Shown: positions 16,188 through 24,973 of the stretch, one piece after another
Position numbering within the stretch: the first letter of the stretch is position 1
Layout: every line of letters starts with the position of its first letter
The notes under the pieces: model-generated
Told to the model about the DNA's origin: nothing
The model's database searches: none
Seen by the model: the letters and a program-made list of their open reading frames with translations, nothing else
Made by a program: the position numbers and the translations under genes
Assembly: GCA_963837715.1 (NCBI GenBank)
Contig: CAWIOF010000004.1
Span: 992,001 to 1,056,000 of the forward strand
DNA from: JANYLB01 sp963837715
GTDB taxonomy: Bacteria > Actinomycetota > Acidimicrobiia > IMCC26256 > JANYLB01
Direction of reading: 5' to 3'
DNA: 64,000 nucleotides

Positions 16188-18421
16188 CGCGATCGAGCGA
16201 GTTCTCGAACATCCCGAGCTTCGCCGACGTCGCCCTCGACGGGCCGCTCGACGGGTCTGCCGACGAAGCGACACGGGCCGAGTGGCGGGTCGCGGCGGAA
16301 GCCGAGACCGGCGGCGATCTGCGCGACTGGGAGACACCCGAAGGCATCGGGGTGGCGCCGCTGTACGACGCCACCGATCTCGAGGGGCTCGACTTCCTCG
16401 ACACCTACCCCGGCCTCGCACCCTTCCTCCGCGGTCCGTACCCGACGATGTACGCGAACCAGCCGTGGACGATCCGCCAGTACGCGGGCTTCTCGACCGC
16501 CGCCGACTCCAACGCGTTCTACCGCCGAAACCTCGCCGCCGGGCAGAAGGGGCTCTCGGTCGCCTTCGACCTCGCGACCCACCGGGGCTACGACAGCGAC
16601 CACCCGCGCGTCACCGGCGACGTCGGCATGGCGGGTGTCGCGATCGACTCGATCCTCGACATGGAGCAGCTCTTCGCCGGGATCCCACTCGACAAGATGA
16701 GCGTGTCGATGACGATGAACGGCGCGGTGCTCCCGGTGATGGCGCTCTACATCCTCGCCGCCGAGGAGCAGGGTGTGGCGCCGAAGCAACTCGCGGGGAC
16801 GATCCAGAACGACGTCCTCAAGGAGTTCATGGTCCGCAACACCTACATCTACCCGCCGGCCGCGTCGATGCGGATCATCTCCGACATCTTCTCGTACACC
16901 TCGACGGAGATGCCGAAGTTCAACTCGATCTCGATCTCCGGCTACCACATGCAGGAAGCGGGCGCGACCGCCGATCTCGAGCTCGGCTACACGCTCGCCG
17001 ACGGCGTCGAGTACATCCGGGCCGGTATGGACGCCGGCCTCGGCATCGACGCGTTCGCGCCCCGCCTCTCGTTCTTCTGGGCGATCGGCATGAACTTCTT
17101 CATGGAGGTCGCGAAGCTGCGCGCGGCCCGGCTGCTGTGGGCGAAGCTCGTGCGCCAGTTCGAACCGCAGAACCCGAAGTCGTCGTCGTTGCGCACGCAC
17201 TCGCAGACGTCGGGCTGGTCGCTCACCGCGCAAGACGTCTACAACAACGTCATCCGCACCTGCGTCGAAGCGATGGCCGCGACGCAGGGCCACACGCAGT
17301 CGCTGCACACCAACGCGCTCGACGAGGCGCTCGCGCTCCCGACCGACTTCAGCGCGCGCATCGCCCGCAACACCCAGCTGTTCCTCCAGCAGGAGTCGGG
17401 CACGTGCCGGGTGATCGACCCGTGGGGTGGCAGCGCCTACGTGGAGCGGCTCACCTACGAGCTGGCCCGCAAGGCGTGGGCGCACATCGAAGAGGTCGAG
17501 GCCGCGGGTGGCATGACCAAGGCGATCGAGGCGGGCATCCCGAAGCTCCGGATCGAGGAAGCCGCGGCCCGCACCCAAGCCCGGATCGATTCCGGCCGTC
17601 AGCCGGTGATCGGGGTCAACAAGTACCGCCCCGACCGGGCCGAGCAGATCGACGTGCTGAAGGTCGACAACAGCGCGGTGCGGGTCGAGCAGCTCGAGAA
17701 GCTCCGCCGACTCCGAGCCGAGCGCGACGATCGGGCCTGCACCGACGCGCTGGCGCGCCTCACCGCCGCGGGCCGGGCTGCGATGGACGGCACCCGGGAG
17801 TCGGGGCTCGGCCAGAACCTGCTCGCGCTCGCGGTCGACGCTGCCCGGGCCCGGGCGTCGGTCGGTGAGATCAGCCTCGCGCTCGAAGAGGTATTCGGGC
17901 GGCACACCGCGGCGATCCGTACCATCTCGGGTGTGTACCGCAACGAGGTCGGCGAATCCCCCAACGTGGCGAAGGTCCGGGCCCTCGTCGACACGTTCGC
18001 CGAGCGGCACGGCCGCCGGCCGCGCATCCTCGTCGCCAAGATGGGCCAGGACGGTCACGACCGCGGCCAGAAGGTGATCGCGACTGCCTTCGCCGACCTC
18101 GGCTTCGACGTCGACGTCGGCCCGCTGTTCCAGACTCCCGCCGAGGTCGCGCGCCAGGCCGTCGAGGCCGATGTGCACGTGGTCGGGGTGTCGTCGCTCG
18201 CCGCCGGGCACCTCACGCTGGTCCCGGAGCTGCGGGCCGAGCTTGCCGCCGTCGACCGGCCCGACATCATGATCGTGGTCGGAGGCGTGATCCCGTCGCA
18301 GGACTTCGACGCCCTGTACGCGGCGGGCGCGACCGCGATCTTCCCGCCGGGAACCGTGATCGCCGACGCCGCGGCGGGTCTGCTCGACGAGCTCGCGGTC
18401 CGACTCGATCCCCAGGCCTGA
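16184..18421 (+). CDS. mutB: Methylmalonyl-CoA mutase large (catalytic) subunit
   Basis: A 745-residue adenosylcobalamin-dependent mutase. The N-terminal barrel contains the substrate-binding run TMYANQPWTIRQYAGFSTA and the FDLATHRGYDSDHPRV and HTNALDEALALPTDFSARIARN segments. The C-terminal B12 domain has the diagnostic KMGQDGHDRG near residue 622, whose His ligates cobalt, followed by VVGVSSLAAGH and VVGGVIP. The start is the ATG inside the mutA stop codon. Together with mutA and the chaperone meaB just downstream this forms a complete assimilation/catabolism unit for methylmalonyl-CoA. Confidence 0.97.
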   Translation: MTRSSEFSNIPSFADVALDGPLDGSADEATRAEWRVAAEAETGGDLRDWETPEGIGVAPLYDATDLEGLDFLDTYPGLAPFLRGPYPTMYANQPWTIRQYAGFSTAADSNAFYRRNLAAGQKGLSVAFDLATHRGYDSDHPRVTGDVGMAGVAIDSILDMEQLFAGIPLDKMSVSMTMNGAVLPVMALYILAAEEQGVAPKQLAGTIQNDVLKEFMVRNTYIYPPAASMRIISDIFSYTSTEMPKFNSISISGYHMQEAGATADLELGYTLADGVEYIRAGMDAGLGIDAFAPRLSFFWAIGMNFFMEVAKLRAARLLWAKLVRQFEPQNPKSSSLRTHSQTSGWSLTAQDVYNNVIRTCVEAMAATQGHTQSLHTNALDEALALPTDFSARIARNTQLFLQQESGTCRVIDPWGGSAYVERLTYELARKAWAHIEEVEAAGGMTKAIEAGIPKLRIEEAAARTQARIDSGRQPVIGVNKYRPDRAEQIDVLKVDNSAVRVEQLEKLRRLRAERDDRACTDALARLTAAGRAAMDGTRESGLGQNLLALAVDAARARASVGEISLALEEVFGRHTAAIRTISGVYRNEVGESPNVAKVRALVDTFAERHGRRPRILVAKMGQDGHDRGQKVIATAFADLGFDVDVGPLFQTPAEVARQAVEADVHVVGVSSLAAGHLTLVPELRAELAAVDRPDIMIVVGGVIPSQDFDALYAAGATAIFPPGTVIADAAAGLLDELAVRLDPQA

Positions 18422-18446
18422 CGCGTCGACCGACGAGACTCAGGCC

Positions 18447-19436
18447 GTGACGGGATCAGGAGCGGTCGTCGACGTCGACGCCTACGCCGAGGGCGTGCTC
18501 GCCGGGAACCGGACCGTGCTGGGCCGGGCGATCACCCTCGTCGAGTCGAGCAGGGCCGCCGACGAAGGTCCGGCACAGGAGCTCCTCACCCGGTTGTTGC
18601 CGCACGCGGGGGGTGCGCACCGCATCGGGATCACCGGTGTTCCCGGCGCGGGGAAGTCGACGTTCATCGACGCGCTCGGATCCGACCTCACCGCAGCCGG
18701 CCATCGGGTCGCGGTGCTCGCCGTCGACCCGTCGTCGACCCGCACCGGCGGGAGCATCCTCGGCGACAAGACCCGCATGGGCCGACTCTCGGTCGACCCC
18801 GCCGCGTTCGTCCGGCCGTCGCCCACGTCGGGCACGCTCGGTGGCGTCACCCGCTCGACGCGCGAGACGATCGTCGTGGTCGAGGCGGCGGGGTACGACG
18901 TCGTGCTCGTCGAGACGGTCGGCGTCGGCCAGTCGGAGACCGCGGTCGCGAACATGGTCGACTGCTTCCTGCTCCTCATGCTCGCCCGCACCGGCGACGA
19001 GCTGCAGGGGATCAAGAAGGGCGTGCTCGAGCTCGCCGACGTGATCGCGGTGAACAAGGCCGATGGTCCGCACGTGCTCGACGCGGAACAGGCCGCCCGC
19101 GAGCTCGCGACCGCGCTCCACCTCGTCACACCACCGAGCGCGACGTGGTCGCCCGCCGTGCTCACCTGCAGCGCGGTCGAGCACACCAACCTCGACGCGG
19201 TCTGGGATCAGATCGAAGCCCACCGGGCCGCGTTGGAGGCGACGGGGGAGTGGGTGTCGCGACGCGAGCAACAGCAGGTCGACTGGATGTGGGCGATGGT
19301 GCACGACCGCGTCGTCGCCCGCCTGCGCGGCGATCCCGCCGTCCAGGCCCGGATCCCCGACCTCGAGGCCGCGGTCCGTGCCGGCCGGATCACCCCCACC
19401 CTTGCCGCCACCGAGCTCCTCGCCCTCGCCCCCTGA
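18447..19436 (+). CDS. meaB: Methylmalonyl-CoA mutase-associated GTPase MeaB
   Basis: G3E-type P-loop GTPase of 329 residues that gates cofactor loading and protects methylmalonyl-CoA mutase. Motifs in order: P-loop GVPGAGKST (64-72), DPSSTRTGGSILGDKTRM (switch I region), ETVGVGQSET (switch II/Walker B) and NKAD base recognition, then a C-terminal helical dimerisation arm. The GTG start lies 25 bp after mutB. The third position in the mutA-mutB-meaB order is standard. Confidence 0.95.
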   Translation: MTGSGAVVDVDAYAEGVLAGNRTVLGRAITLVESSRAADEGPAQELLTRLLPHAGGAHRIGITGVPGAGKSTFIDALGSDLTAAGHRVAVLAVDPSSTRTGGSILGDKTRMGRLSVDPAAFVRPSPTSGTLGGVTRSTRETIVVVEAAGYDVVLVETVGVGQSETAVANMVDCFLLLMLARTGDELQGIKKGVLELADVIAVNKADGPHVLDAEQAARELATALHLVTPPSATWSPAVLTCSAVEHTNLDAVWDQIEAHRAALEATGEWVSRREQQQVDWMWAMVHDRVVARLRGDPAVQARIPDLEAAVRAGRITPTLAATELLALAP

Positions 19437-19466
19437 CCGCGACCACCTCCGCGGCCACCCCGGCAG

Positions 19467-19499
19467 GTTCGTTGCGTTTTGGCTCGCATGCGAACGAAC
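19467..19499. terminator. Possible hairpin terminator between meaB and a convergent gene
   Basis: GTTCGTT (19467-19473) and AACGAAC (19493-19499) can pair over a 19-nt loop containing TTTT. It sits 30 bp after the meaB stop and before the end of the convergent DUF5522 gene. There is no long U tract, so the call is weak. Confidence 0.35.
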
Positions 19500-19526
19500 G
19501 TGCACGAACTCAGGAGAGTTCTCGGG

Positions 19527-19703
19527 TCAGCGGTGGGGATAGGGGCAGTGGCGGCAGCCGCTGTCGCAGCACGAGCCGTTGGCTGCGAGCGCGGCGGCGG
19601 TGAACACGAAGTAGCCGGTCTCGGGATCGAGGTAGCCGGGTTCGCCGGCGGCGACCGCGGCGTCGTGGGCTCGCCGGATGGCCTCGTCGCGCGGGTCGGT
19701 CAC
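19527..19703 (-). CDS. DUF5522-type small Cys-rich protein
   Basis: A 58-residue protein starting VTDPRDEAIRRAHDAAVAAG. The core YLDPETGYFVFTAAAL is followed by the diagnostic Cys cluster CCDSGCRHCPYP, five residues from the C-terminus. This matches the short DUF5522 family, found across bacteria next to many unrelated genes. The clustered Cys/His suggests metal binding, but no function is established. The GTG start is the only one that yields the full family length. It converges on meaB. Confidence 0.8.
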   Translation of the reverse strand: MTDPRDEAIRRAHDAAVAAGEPGYLDPETGYFVFTAAALAANGSCCDSGCRHCPYPHR

Positions 19704-19712
19704 GCGGCCAGG

Positions 19713-20129
19713 TTACGACGCGAAGGCGGTAGCCGATCCGGCCGCGAGTGCGAGGCACAACGGTGCGAAGTACCGGCGGTCGTTGCGGCGGAACCGGGCC
19801 GACGTGCTCCCCGGAACGAGAGCGTCGGTGCGGCCGGCGAGACCCGATGCGCCCCGGACCGTGAGCACGCCGACGACGGCCGCGATGCCGAGGCGTCGAA
19901 GTCGCGGTGGTCCGATCGGGGCGCCGGAAGCCAGCAACGCCGCCCCGGTCAGCAGCGTGGCAACCGCGAAGCAGGCCGGCGGAGAGGGGGTGACGTCGCG
20001 CCCGACCACGGCGTCGTTGAGGTCGGCGTGCGTCGGGAACGGGAACGACGAGCCCCGGCCCCAGGCGACGTGGACCGCCGCGACGCCGAGGAAGGTCAGC
20101 GCGGTCACGGCGCGGACCCGTGTCCGCAC
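19713..20129 (-). CDS. DUF3995-like integral membrane protein
   Basis: A 138-residue membrane protein with about four helices: residues 8-24, 49-66, 76-92 and 117-136. The first helix contains VAAVHVAWGRGSSFPFP, which fits the HxxW-like start of the DUF3995 family, and the RRYFAPLCLALAAG end fits as well. The function is unknown. The GTG at 20129 is used; it is three bases from the stop of the zinc-ribbon gene behind it, so those two and the DUF5522 gene are probably one transcript. Confidence 0.65.
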   Translation of the reverse strand: MRTRVRAVTALTFLGVAAVHVAWGRGSSFPFPTHADLNDAVVGRDVTPSPPACFAVATLLTGAALLASGAPIGPPRLRRLGIAAVVGVLTVRGASGLAGRTDALVPGSTSARFRRNDRRYFAPLCLALAAGSATAFAS

Positions 20130-20131
20130 GG

Positions 20132-20336
20132 TCAGTCGTCTTTGAGTGCGACGGCGTTCGGGGTGACGTGCATCGTCGGCTCGTACCGTGCGACCTCGAT
20201 GTTCTTCACGTCGGCCGCGAACTTCACTGCGAGCTCCTCGCGGCAGTTCGAGCAGAGACCCGGGAACGCGCATCGAGGCCTGGGCGTGACAGCGGAGGCA
20301 CTCGCTGTCGATCGGGGAGAAGTCGACCTGGTCCAT
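20132..20336 (-). CDS. Zinc-ribbon protein, interrupted by a +1 frameshift
   Basis: The frame starting MDQVDFSPIDSECLRCHAQ runs to MRVPG, then continues one base further on as LCSNCREELAVKFAADVKNI through to HVTPNAVALKDD and a TGA. Joined, the protein is about 67 residues with two Cys pairs (CLRC and CSNC), a typical zinc ribbon. The break lies in a GGG run at about 20260-20263: deleting one G restores the frame. It could be a consensus error or a real mutation. An ATG five codons upstream (20351) is also possible. Confidence 0.6.
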
Positions 20337-20416
20337 CACGGGTCCGAGCATGCCTCATCCGACGGTCCTGGCGGGGGATCGAGGGGCGCCCCGTGGTACG
20401 GGCCGGGAAGGTGTCG

Positions 20417-20422
20417 TAGTCT
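20417..20422 (+). promoter_or_regulatory. -10 hexamer of a leaderless promoter
   Basis: TAGTCT followed by six bases and the GTG at 20429. Confidence 0.55.
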
Positions 20423-20428
20423 CGGGGC

Positions 20429-21302
20429 GTGACCCGGGCGGGCGTCGAGTTCTACCGCACGCCGACCGCGATGACGGTCCTCCCCGAACACCCGGCCGTG
20501 GTCCCGGTGCCCTCGGATCTCGATGCGATGCGCTCGGTCGTGCAGGGGCTCGTGGTGCACCCCGTGTGGGCGCCGGCGTACGGCGTCCCCGACGACGGCA
20601 GTGCGCATCGACGAGAAGAATCTGCGGTCGACAGCCGAAGTGATCGCGCGCGCCATCGAGCTCTCCGACGATCCGATCACCGTCGCCCGCGACCCGGAGC
20701 AGCGGGTGTTCGGCATCTGCCGGCACTCCACGCTCCTCCACACCGCGTTCCTCCGCGGGCATGGTGTCCCCGCCCGGGTGCGGTGTGGGTTCAGCAATTA
20801 CTTCGACCCCGACAAGTGGCTCGACCACTGGATCACCGAGCGGTGGAACGGCGACCGCTGGGTACGAGACGATCCGCAGGTCGACGCGCTCCAGGCGGAG
20901 CTCTGCCACCTCGACTTCGACCCGCACGACCAACCGGCCGGCCGGTTCCTCACCGGCGGCGAGGCGTGGATCGCGGCCAGGTCCGGCGCGGTCGATCCCG
21001 AGCGGTTCGGGATCTTCGAGTTCTGGGGCCTGTCGTTCATCGCCGGCAACGTCATCACCGACTTCGCCTGCCTCAACAAGGTCGAGCTGCTGCCCTGGGA
21101 CGGCTGGGGGATGATGATGGGCCCGCACGACGCGTTGACCGACGAAGTCCTCGCCGTGCTCGACGACATCGCCGCACTCTCGGTGAACGACGATCTCGAC
21201 GCGATCCGTGACCGGTACGAGCACGACGACCGCCTCCGCGTCCCCTCCGACATCACCAGCTTCATCGACGGCGAGCTCGTCGAGGTCCATCTCGACCTCT
21301 GA
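20429..21302 (+). CDS. Transglutaminase-like domain protein, +1 frameshift
   Basis: The frame from GTG 20429 (MTRAGVEFYRTPTAMTVLPE) is open to VPDDG near 20597. It resumes one base on as AVRIDEKNLRSTAEVIARAI and runs to the stop at 21302, about 290 residues in all. The second part contains FGICRHSTLLHTAFLRGHGV, which matches the Cys-containing core of transglutaminase-like papain-fold proteins (C followed by helix, then PARVRCGF). A His/Asp partner may be the WLDHWITERWNGDRWVRDDPQ stretch, typical of the fold. Removing one G from the GG at 20597-20598 restores the frame. The substrate is unknown; bacterial members are peptidases or amidases. Confidence 0.65.
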
Positions 21303-21352
21303 GTCGGCGCAGGCCCGACCTCCGCACGGCCCTCGGCGGAGTCCGCGGCGGC

Positions 21353-21358
21353 TAGCTT
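21353..21358 (+). promoter_or_regulatory. -10 hexamer of a leaderless promoter
   Basis: TAGCTT, then six bases, then the ATG of the fucosidase gene. Confidence 0.55.
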
Positions 21359-21364
21359 CCCGCC

Positions 21365-22849
21365 ATGGCTCTGCGGAACTCTGACCTGAAGCAGCTGCAC
21401 CGGCACCGGGTACCGGCGTGGTGGCAGGACGCGAAGCTCGGGATCTTCGTGCACTGGACGCCGGCGTCGGTTCCCGGGTTCGCGCCGGTGGGCAGCGAGG
21501 TCGGCGACATGCTCCAGTCGGGTCGGCGCGACGCGATGGGATGGTCTCCCTACACCGAGTGGTACGAGAACTCGCTGCGCTTCCCCGACAGCCCCGTCGC
21601 GCAGCACCACCGCGAGGTCTACGGGTCGAAGCCGTACACCGACTTCGCAGCCGAGTGGGAAGCCGGCCTCGAACAGTGGGATCCCGACGCGTGGGCTGCC
21701 GCCTTCGCGGCGACCGGCGCGCGCTACGTCGTGCTCGTCACCAAGCACCACGACGGCTACTGCCTCTGGCCGAGCGAGATCGCGAACCCGCGTCGGCCGG
21801 GCTGGAACTGCACACGCGACGTCGTCGGTGAGCTGGGTGAGGCGGTGCGCGGGGCGGGGATGCGCTTCGGCGTCTACTACTCGGGCGGTCTCGACTGGAC
21901 GTTCGACGACCGGCCCATGGGTTCACTCTCCGACATGCTCGCCGCGATACCCCGGGGCGACTATCCGGCCTACGCCGACGCGCAGGTGCGGGAGCTGATC
22001 GACCGCTACCGGCCGAGCGTGCTCTGGAACGACATCGCGTGGCCCGCCGAAGCGAAGCACCTCTGGCCACTGCTGCTCCACTACTACGAGCAGGTGCCCG
22101 ACGGCGTGGTGAACGACCGCTGGATGCCGTGGAACCCACTCCTCGGCGCGGCCGACAAGGGTCCGATCCCGCGTGTCATCGACGCGGGGATGCGGCGGAG
22201 CACCAAGCGCAGCACGGGCTTGATCCCGCCCAAGCCTCCGCACTTCGACGTCCGCACGCCCGAGTACGTGGTGTTTCCCGACGTGCAGCACCGTCCGTGG
22301 GAGTGCGTGCGCGGGATCGACAGCAGCTTCGGCTACAACGCGCAGTCGCGGCCCGAGCACTTCCTTGCCCACGACGAGTTGCTCTGGTCGTTCGCCGACA
22401 TCGTGGCCAAGGGCGGGAACCTCCTCCTCAACGTCGGGCCCCGGGGAGTCGACGCGCAGATCCCCGACGAGCAGCAGACCCGTCTCGACTGGTTGGGCGC
22501 GTGGGTCGGTCCGCACCACGACGCGATCTCCGCGACCCGACCTTGGATACGAGCGTCGGCGACGACCGCGGAAGGCCAGGCCGTCCGCTACACGGCCCGG
22601 GGCGACGACGTGTTCGCCTTCGTCCAGGGCGGGCGCGGCACGGTGACCCTCGCCGACATCGCCGCGACCCCGACGACAACGGTCACGCAGGTCGACGGCA
22701 CCCGGTTGCCGTGGCGCAACAGTTCCGACGGTCTCTCCGTCGACCTGCCGACCGACCCGACCGCGGTGGCCGAACCCGATCCCGAACCGGTGGTCGTCGT
22801 CTTCGGGCAGGTCGATGCCCGCCCGATCGACCCTGAGCCGGGAGTCTGA
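21365..22849 (+). CDS. Alpha-L-fucosidase (GH29)
   Basis: A 494-residue GH29 glycosidase that removes terminal L-fucose with retention. The hallmark N-terminal WWQDAKLGIFVHWTPASVPG is followed by YVVLVTKHHDGYCLWPS (active-site His pair) and the nucleophile region YRPSVLWNDIAWP, with D223 as the expected nucleophile. NLLLNVGPRGVDAQIP closes the barrel. A C-terminal beta domain follows. No signal peptide is visible, so the enzyme is probably cytoplasmic and would need import of fucosides. The neighbours (thioesterase, transglutaminase-like) do not form a fucose pathway. Confidence 0.93.
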   Translation: MALRNSDLKQLHRHRVPAWWQDAKLGIFVHWTPASVPGFAPVGSEVGDMLQSGRRDAMGWSPYTEWYENSLRFPDSPVAQHHREVYGSKPYTDFAAEWEAGLEQWDPDAWAAAFAATGARYVVLVTKHHDGYCLWPSEIANPRRPGWNCTRDVVGELGEAVRGAGMRFGVYYSGGLDWTFDDRPMGSLSDMLAAIPRGDYPAYADAQVRELIDRYRPSVLWNDIAWPAEAKHLWPLLLHYYEQVPDGVVNDRWMPWNPLLGAADKGPIPRVIDAGMRRSTKRSTGLIPPKPPHFDVRTPEYVVFPDVQHRPWECVRGIDSSFGYNAQSRPEHFLAHDELLWSFADIVAKGGNLLLNVGPRGVDAQIPDEQQTRLDWLGAWVGPHHDAISATRPWIRASATTAEGQAVRYTARGDDVFAFVQGGRGTVTLADIAATPTTTVTQVDGTRLPWRNSSDGLSVDLPTDPTAVAEPDPEPVVVVFGQVDARPIDPEPGV

Positions 22850-22850
22850 C

Positions 22851-23522
22851 GTGGCCCCGGATTCCTCCTCTGGTGGCGACGACGCCCGCCTCGCGGCCGC
22901 CGCGGCATTGCGGTCGCTCAACCATGCGTTCGTCGGACACCACGCCGACGAAGCCCAGCTCCGTGAGCTCGCCGCACTCGTCGGTGCCGAGGCGGCGACC
23001 TTGCGGGCCGGTACCCAGCGCGACCGGCTCGCGCTCATGCAGGCCGCAGCTGCCGCGGCTGCCGCGTCGACCGATCTCACCGGTGGGTTCCCGCCCGCCG
23101 CGGCCGGGTCCGGGTTCTCCGACCGGGCCGTGGCCGGCACCACCAACCCGACGAGCATCGAGATCGAGGTCGACTACGAGGGCGACGACGTGGTCGGCCG
23201 CTTCCAGTTCGGCTCGGCGTTCGAGGGCGCGCCCGGGCGCGCCCACGGTGGGATGGTCGCGGCGGCGTTCGACGACGTGACCGGGTTCGTCATCGGCCAG
23301 CTCCGCGAGCCGGCGTTCACCGGTGAGCTGACGGTGCGGTTCGTGCAGCCGGTTCCCGTGCGGGAGCCGCTCGAGATCCGCACCCGGCTCGACGGTCGGG
23401 AGCGGCGCAAGCTCTTCATCAGCGCGGAGTGTCGAGCGGGCGACGAGATCGTTGCGACCTGCAAGGCCATCTACATCACCGTCGACCCCTCGATCTTCGC
23501 CGGCTCCCCCGACCCGCGATGA
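22851..23522 (+). CDS. PaaI-type hotdog thioesterase
   Basis: A 223-residue protein. The first 85 residues are helical and acidic. The C-terminal hotdog domain begins near residue 100 and has the signature FEGAPGRAHGGMVAAAFDDVTGFVI (HGG loop plus catalytic-side Asp), then GELTVRFVQPVPVREPLEI. Such enzymes hydrolyse acyl-CoA thioesters. The GTG start sits one base after the fucosidase stop, so the two are cotranscribed, although a functional link is not obvious. The N-terminal extension is longer than in typical PaaI proteins. Confidence 0.85.
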   Translation: MAPDSSSGGDDARLAAAAALRSLNHAFVGHHADEAQLRELAALVGAEAATLRAGTQRDRLALMQAAAAAAAASTDLTGGFPPAAAGSGFSDRAVAGTTNPTSIEIEVDYEGDDVVGRFQFGSAFEGAPGRAHGGMVAAAFDDVTGFVIGQLREPAFTGELTVRFVQPVPVREPLEIRTRLDGRERRKLFISAECRAGDEIVATCKAIYITVDPSIFAGSPDPR

Positions 23523-23526
23523 CGAT

Positions 23527-23608
23527 GGTCGAATCCGCTGCGCCGGCTCGATCGCTCACCCGTTCGACTTCTGTGTGGAGTGTCCGCCGGCTCCGCTTCT
23601 TCTCCTGA
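23527..23608 (+). repeat. Dispersed intergenic repeat, copy 2 (subfamily B)
   Basis: This copy fills almost the whole gap between two convergent genes. It runs from GGTCGAATCCGCTGCGCCGG to TCCGCTTCTTCTCCTGA, with arms GCCGGC/GCCGGC. The centre reads CGATCGCTCACCCGTT, the subfamily B form. Confidence 0.88.
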
Positions 23609-23613
23609 TCCAG

Positions 23614-24729
23614 CTATTCCTCGATCGTGGCGCGCGCGATCCTTTGGTTTGTTTCGATCCACTCTTCGACGATGTCGTAGACAACGTCGCGGGCGGGGCG
23701 CATCGAGTTGACCCCGCCGATGATCTGGCCGACGGGGGAACCCGAGAGTGCCTGATTGTGCACCCGGGTGAACCGGTGTGCCGCGGGCGCATAGAGGATC
23801 CCCTGCAGCGGCATCGGCAGCGTGTCGGGGGCTTCCTCGCGCTCCCACGCCTCGGTCCACGCAGTCCGCAACTGCCGGGCCGGCTTCCCGGTCATCGAAC
23901 GCGAGCGGACGGTGTCGGCGAACCCGGCGGCGAGGAGCTTCTCGACGACCCACGGTTGGGTGTCGGTCTCGGCGACGGCGAGCCAGATCGAACCGGTCCA
24001 CGCGCCCTGCGCACCGAGCGCCATGGCCGCGGCCATCTGGCGACCCCGACCGATGCCGCCGGCCGCGAGCACGGGCACGTCGGGACCGACGGTGTCGACG
24101 ACTTCCGGCACGAGCACCATGGTCGAGATCTCCCCGGTGTGCCCGCCGGCCTCTGTGCCTTGGGCGATCATCACGTCGACGCCACGCTCCAGGTTGCGTT
24201 CCGCGTGCCGGGGGCTGCCGCACAACGCGCCGACGAGCACACCTTGCTCGTGCGCGGCCTCGATCGCGTACGCGGGCGGTGGCCCGAGCGCGTTGACGAG
24301 CATCGACACCGGGTGACGGAGCGCGAGGGCGACCTGGTCGGGGCCCTCGGTGTCGATGCCGAGACCGGCGGCCTTCATCTGGCCTTCGACGCCCTCGGGC
24401 ATCGGCGGGACGTTGTTCTCGGCGAGGATCTGCTCGACGAAGTCGCGGTGCTCCTGCGGGATCATGGCCTGGAGGTCGTCGAGGGTGACGTCGGCGTTCC
24501 CCTTGCCGACGTACTTCTCCGGCATCGCGAAGTCGACGCCGTAGGGCTTGCCGTCGACGTGCTCGTCGATCCAGGTCAGCTCGATCTCGAGTTGGTCGGG
24601 GCTGAACGCGAGCGCGCCGAGCACGCCGTAGCCGCCGGCCTTGCTGACCGCAGCGACGACGTCGCGGCAGTGGGAGAAGGCGAACAGTGGGAACTCGATG
24701 TCGAGCTGGTCACAGATGGGGGTGCGCAT
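23614..24729 (-). CDS. Nitronate monooxygenase / 2-nitropropane dioxygenase family FMN enzyme
   Basis: A 371-residue TIM-barrel flavoprotein. The start MRTPICDQLDIEFPLFAFSH fits the family, as do the FMN-phosphate region (VLAAGGIGRGRQMAAAMALGAQGAWTGS) and the catalytic-loop AQGTEAGGHTGEIST with its His. Enzymes of this family oxidise alkyl nitronates such as propionate 3-nitronate; relatives act in other flavin-dependent oxidations, so the substrate is provisional. A TACGGT hexamer lies seven bases before the ATG. The gene is bounded by repeat copy 2 downstream and copies 3 and 4 upstream. Confidence 0.85.
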   Translation of the reverse strand: MRTPICDQLDIEFPLFAFSHCRDVVAAVSKAGGYGVLGALAFSPDQLEIELTWIDEHVDGKPYGVDFAMPEKYVGKGNADVTLDDLQAMIPQEHRDFVEQILAENNVPPMPEGVEGQMKAAGLGIDTEGPDQVALALRHPVSMLVNALGPPPAYAIEAAHEQGVLVGALCGSPRHAERNLERGVDVMIAQGTEAGGHTGEISTMVLVPEVVDTVGPDVPVLAAGGIGRGRQMAAAMALGAQGAWTGSIWLAVAETDTQPWVVEKLLAAGFADTVRSRSMTGKPARQLRTAWTEAWEREEAPDTLPMPLQGILYAPAAHRFTRVHNQALSGSPVGQIIGGVNSMRPARDVVYDIVEEWIETNQRIARATIEE

Positions 24730-24736
24730 GGCGCCG

Positions 24737-24742
24737 ACCGTA
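24737..24742 (-). promoter_or_regulatory. -10 hexamer of a leaderless promoter
   Basis: TACGGT on the minus strand, seven bases before the ATG at 24729. Confidence 0.5.
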
Positions 24743-24757
24743 GCAAGGCGGCCTGAA

Positions 24758-24839
24758 GGTCGGATCCGCTGCGCCGGCTCGATCGCTCACCCGTTGGAGT
24801 TCCGTGTGGAGTGTCCGCCGGCTCCGCTCCTCCTGCTGA
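24758..24839 (+). repeat. Dispersed intergenic repeat, copy 3 (subfamily B)
   Basis: First member of a head-to-tail pair. It starts GGTCGGATCCGCTGCGCCGG and ends CTCCTCCTGCTGA, with intact GCCGGC arms. Confidence 0.88.
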
Positions 24840-24840
24840 T

Positions 24841-24923
24841 GGTCGGATCCGCTGCGCGGCTCGATCGCTCACCCGTTGGAGTTCCGTGTGGAGTGTCCGC
24901 CGGCTCCGCTCCTCCTCCTGCTC
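24841..24923 (+). repeat. Dispersed intergenic repeat, copy 4 (subfamily B)
   Basis: Tandem neighbour of copy 3 at an 83-bp period and nearly identical to it. The left arm has lost one C (GCGCGGCTC), and the end has an extra CTC triplet. Confidence 0.88.
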
Positions 24924-24973
24924 AGGGTCGGCCCGTCGACGACCGATACACCGCTCGAACGGAGGAGCTCCGG

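Noticed and set aside
13488..16421. 977-codon minus-strand frame across the amine oxidase and mutA genes
   Set aside because: It spans two unrelated real genes and an intergenic repeat, and has no domain motifs. This is a GC-driven shadow. The same applies to the minus frames at 15995-18211 and 24869-26401.
23527..23608. Repeat derived from a tRNA 3' end, because of GGTCGAATCC
   Set aside because: The T-loop would lack one T, there is no acceptor stem partner, and the conserved pairing is between other arms.
24758..24923. Possible CRISPR array
   Set aside because: Only two 83-bp units directly abut, with no unique spacers, and single copies occur elsewhere. It is a tandem pair of the dispersed element.
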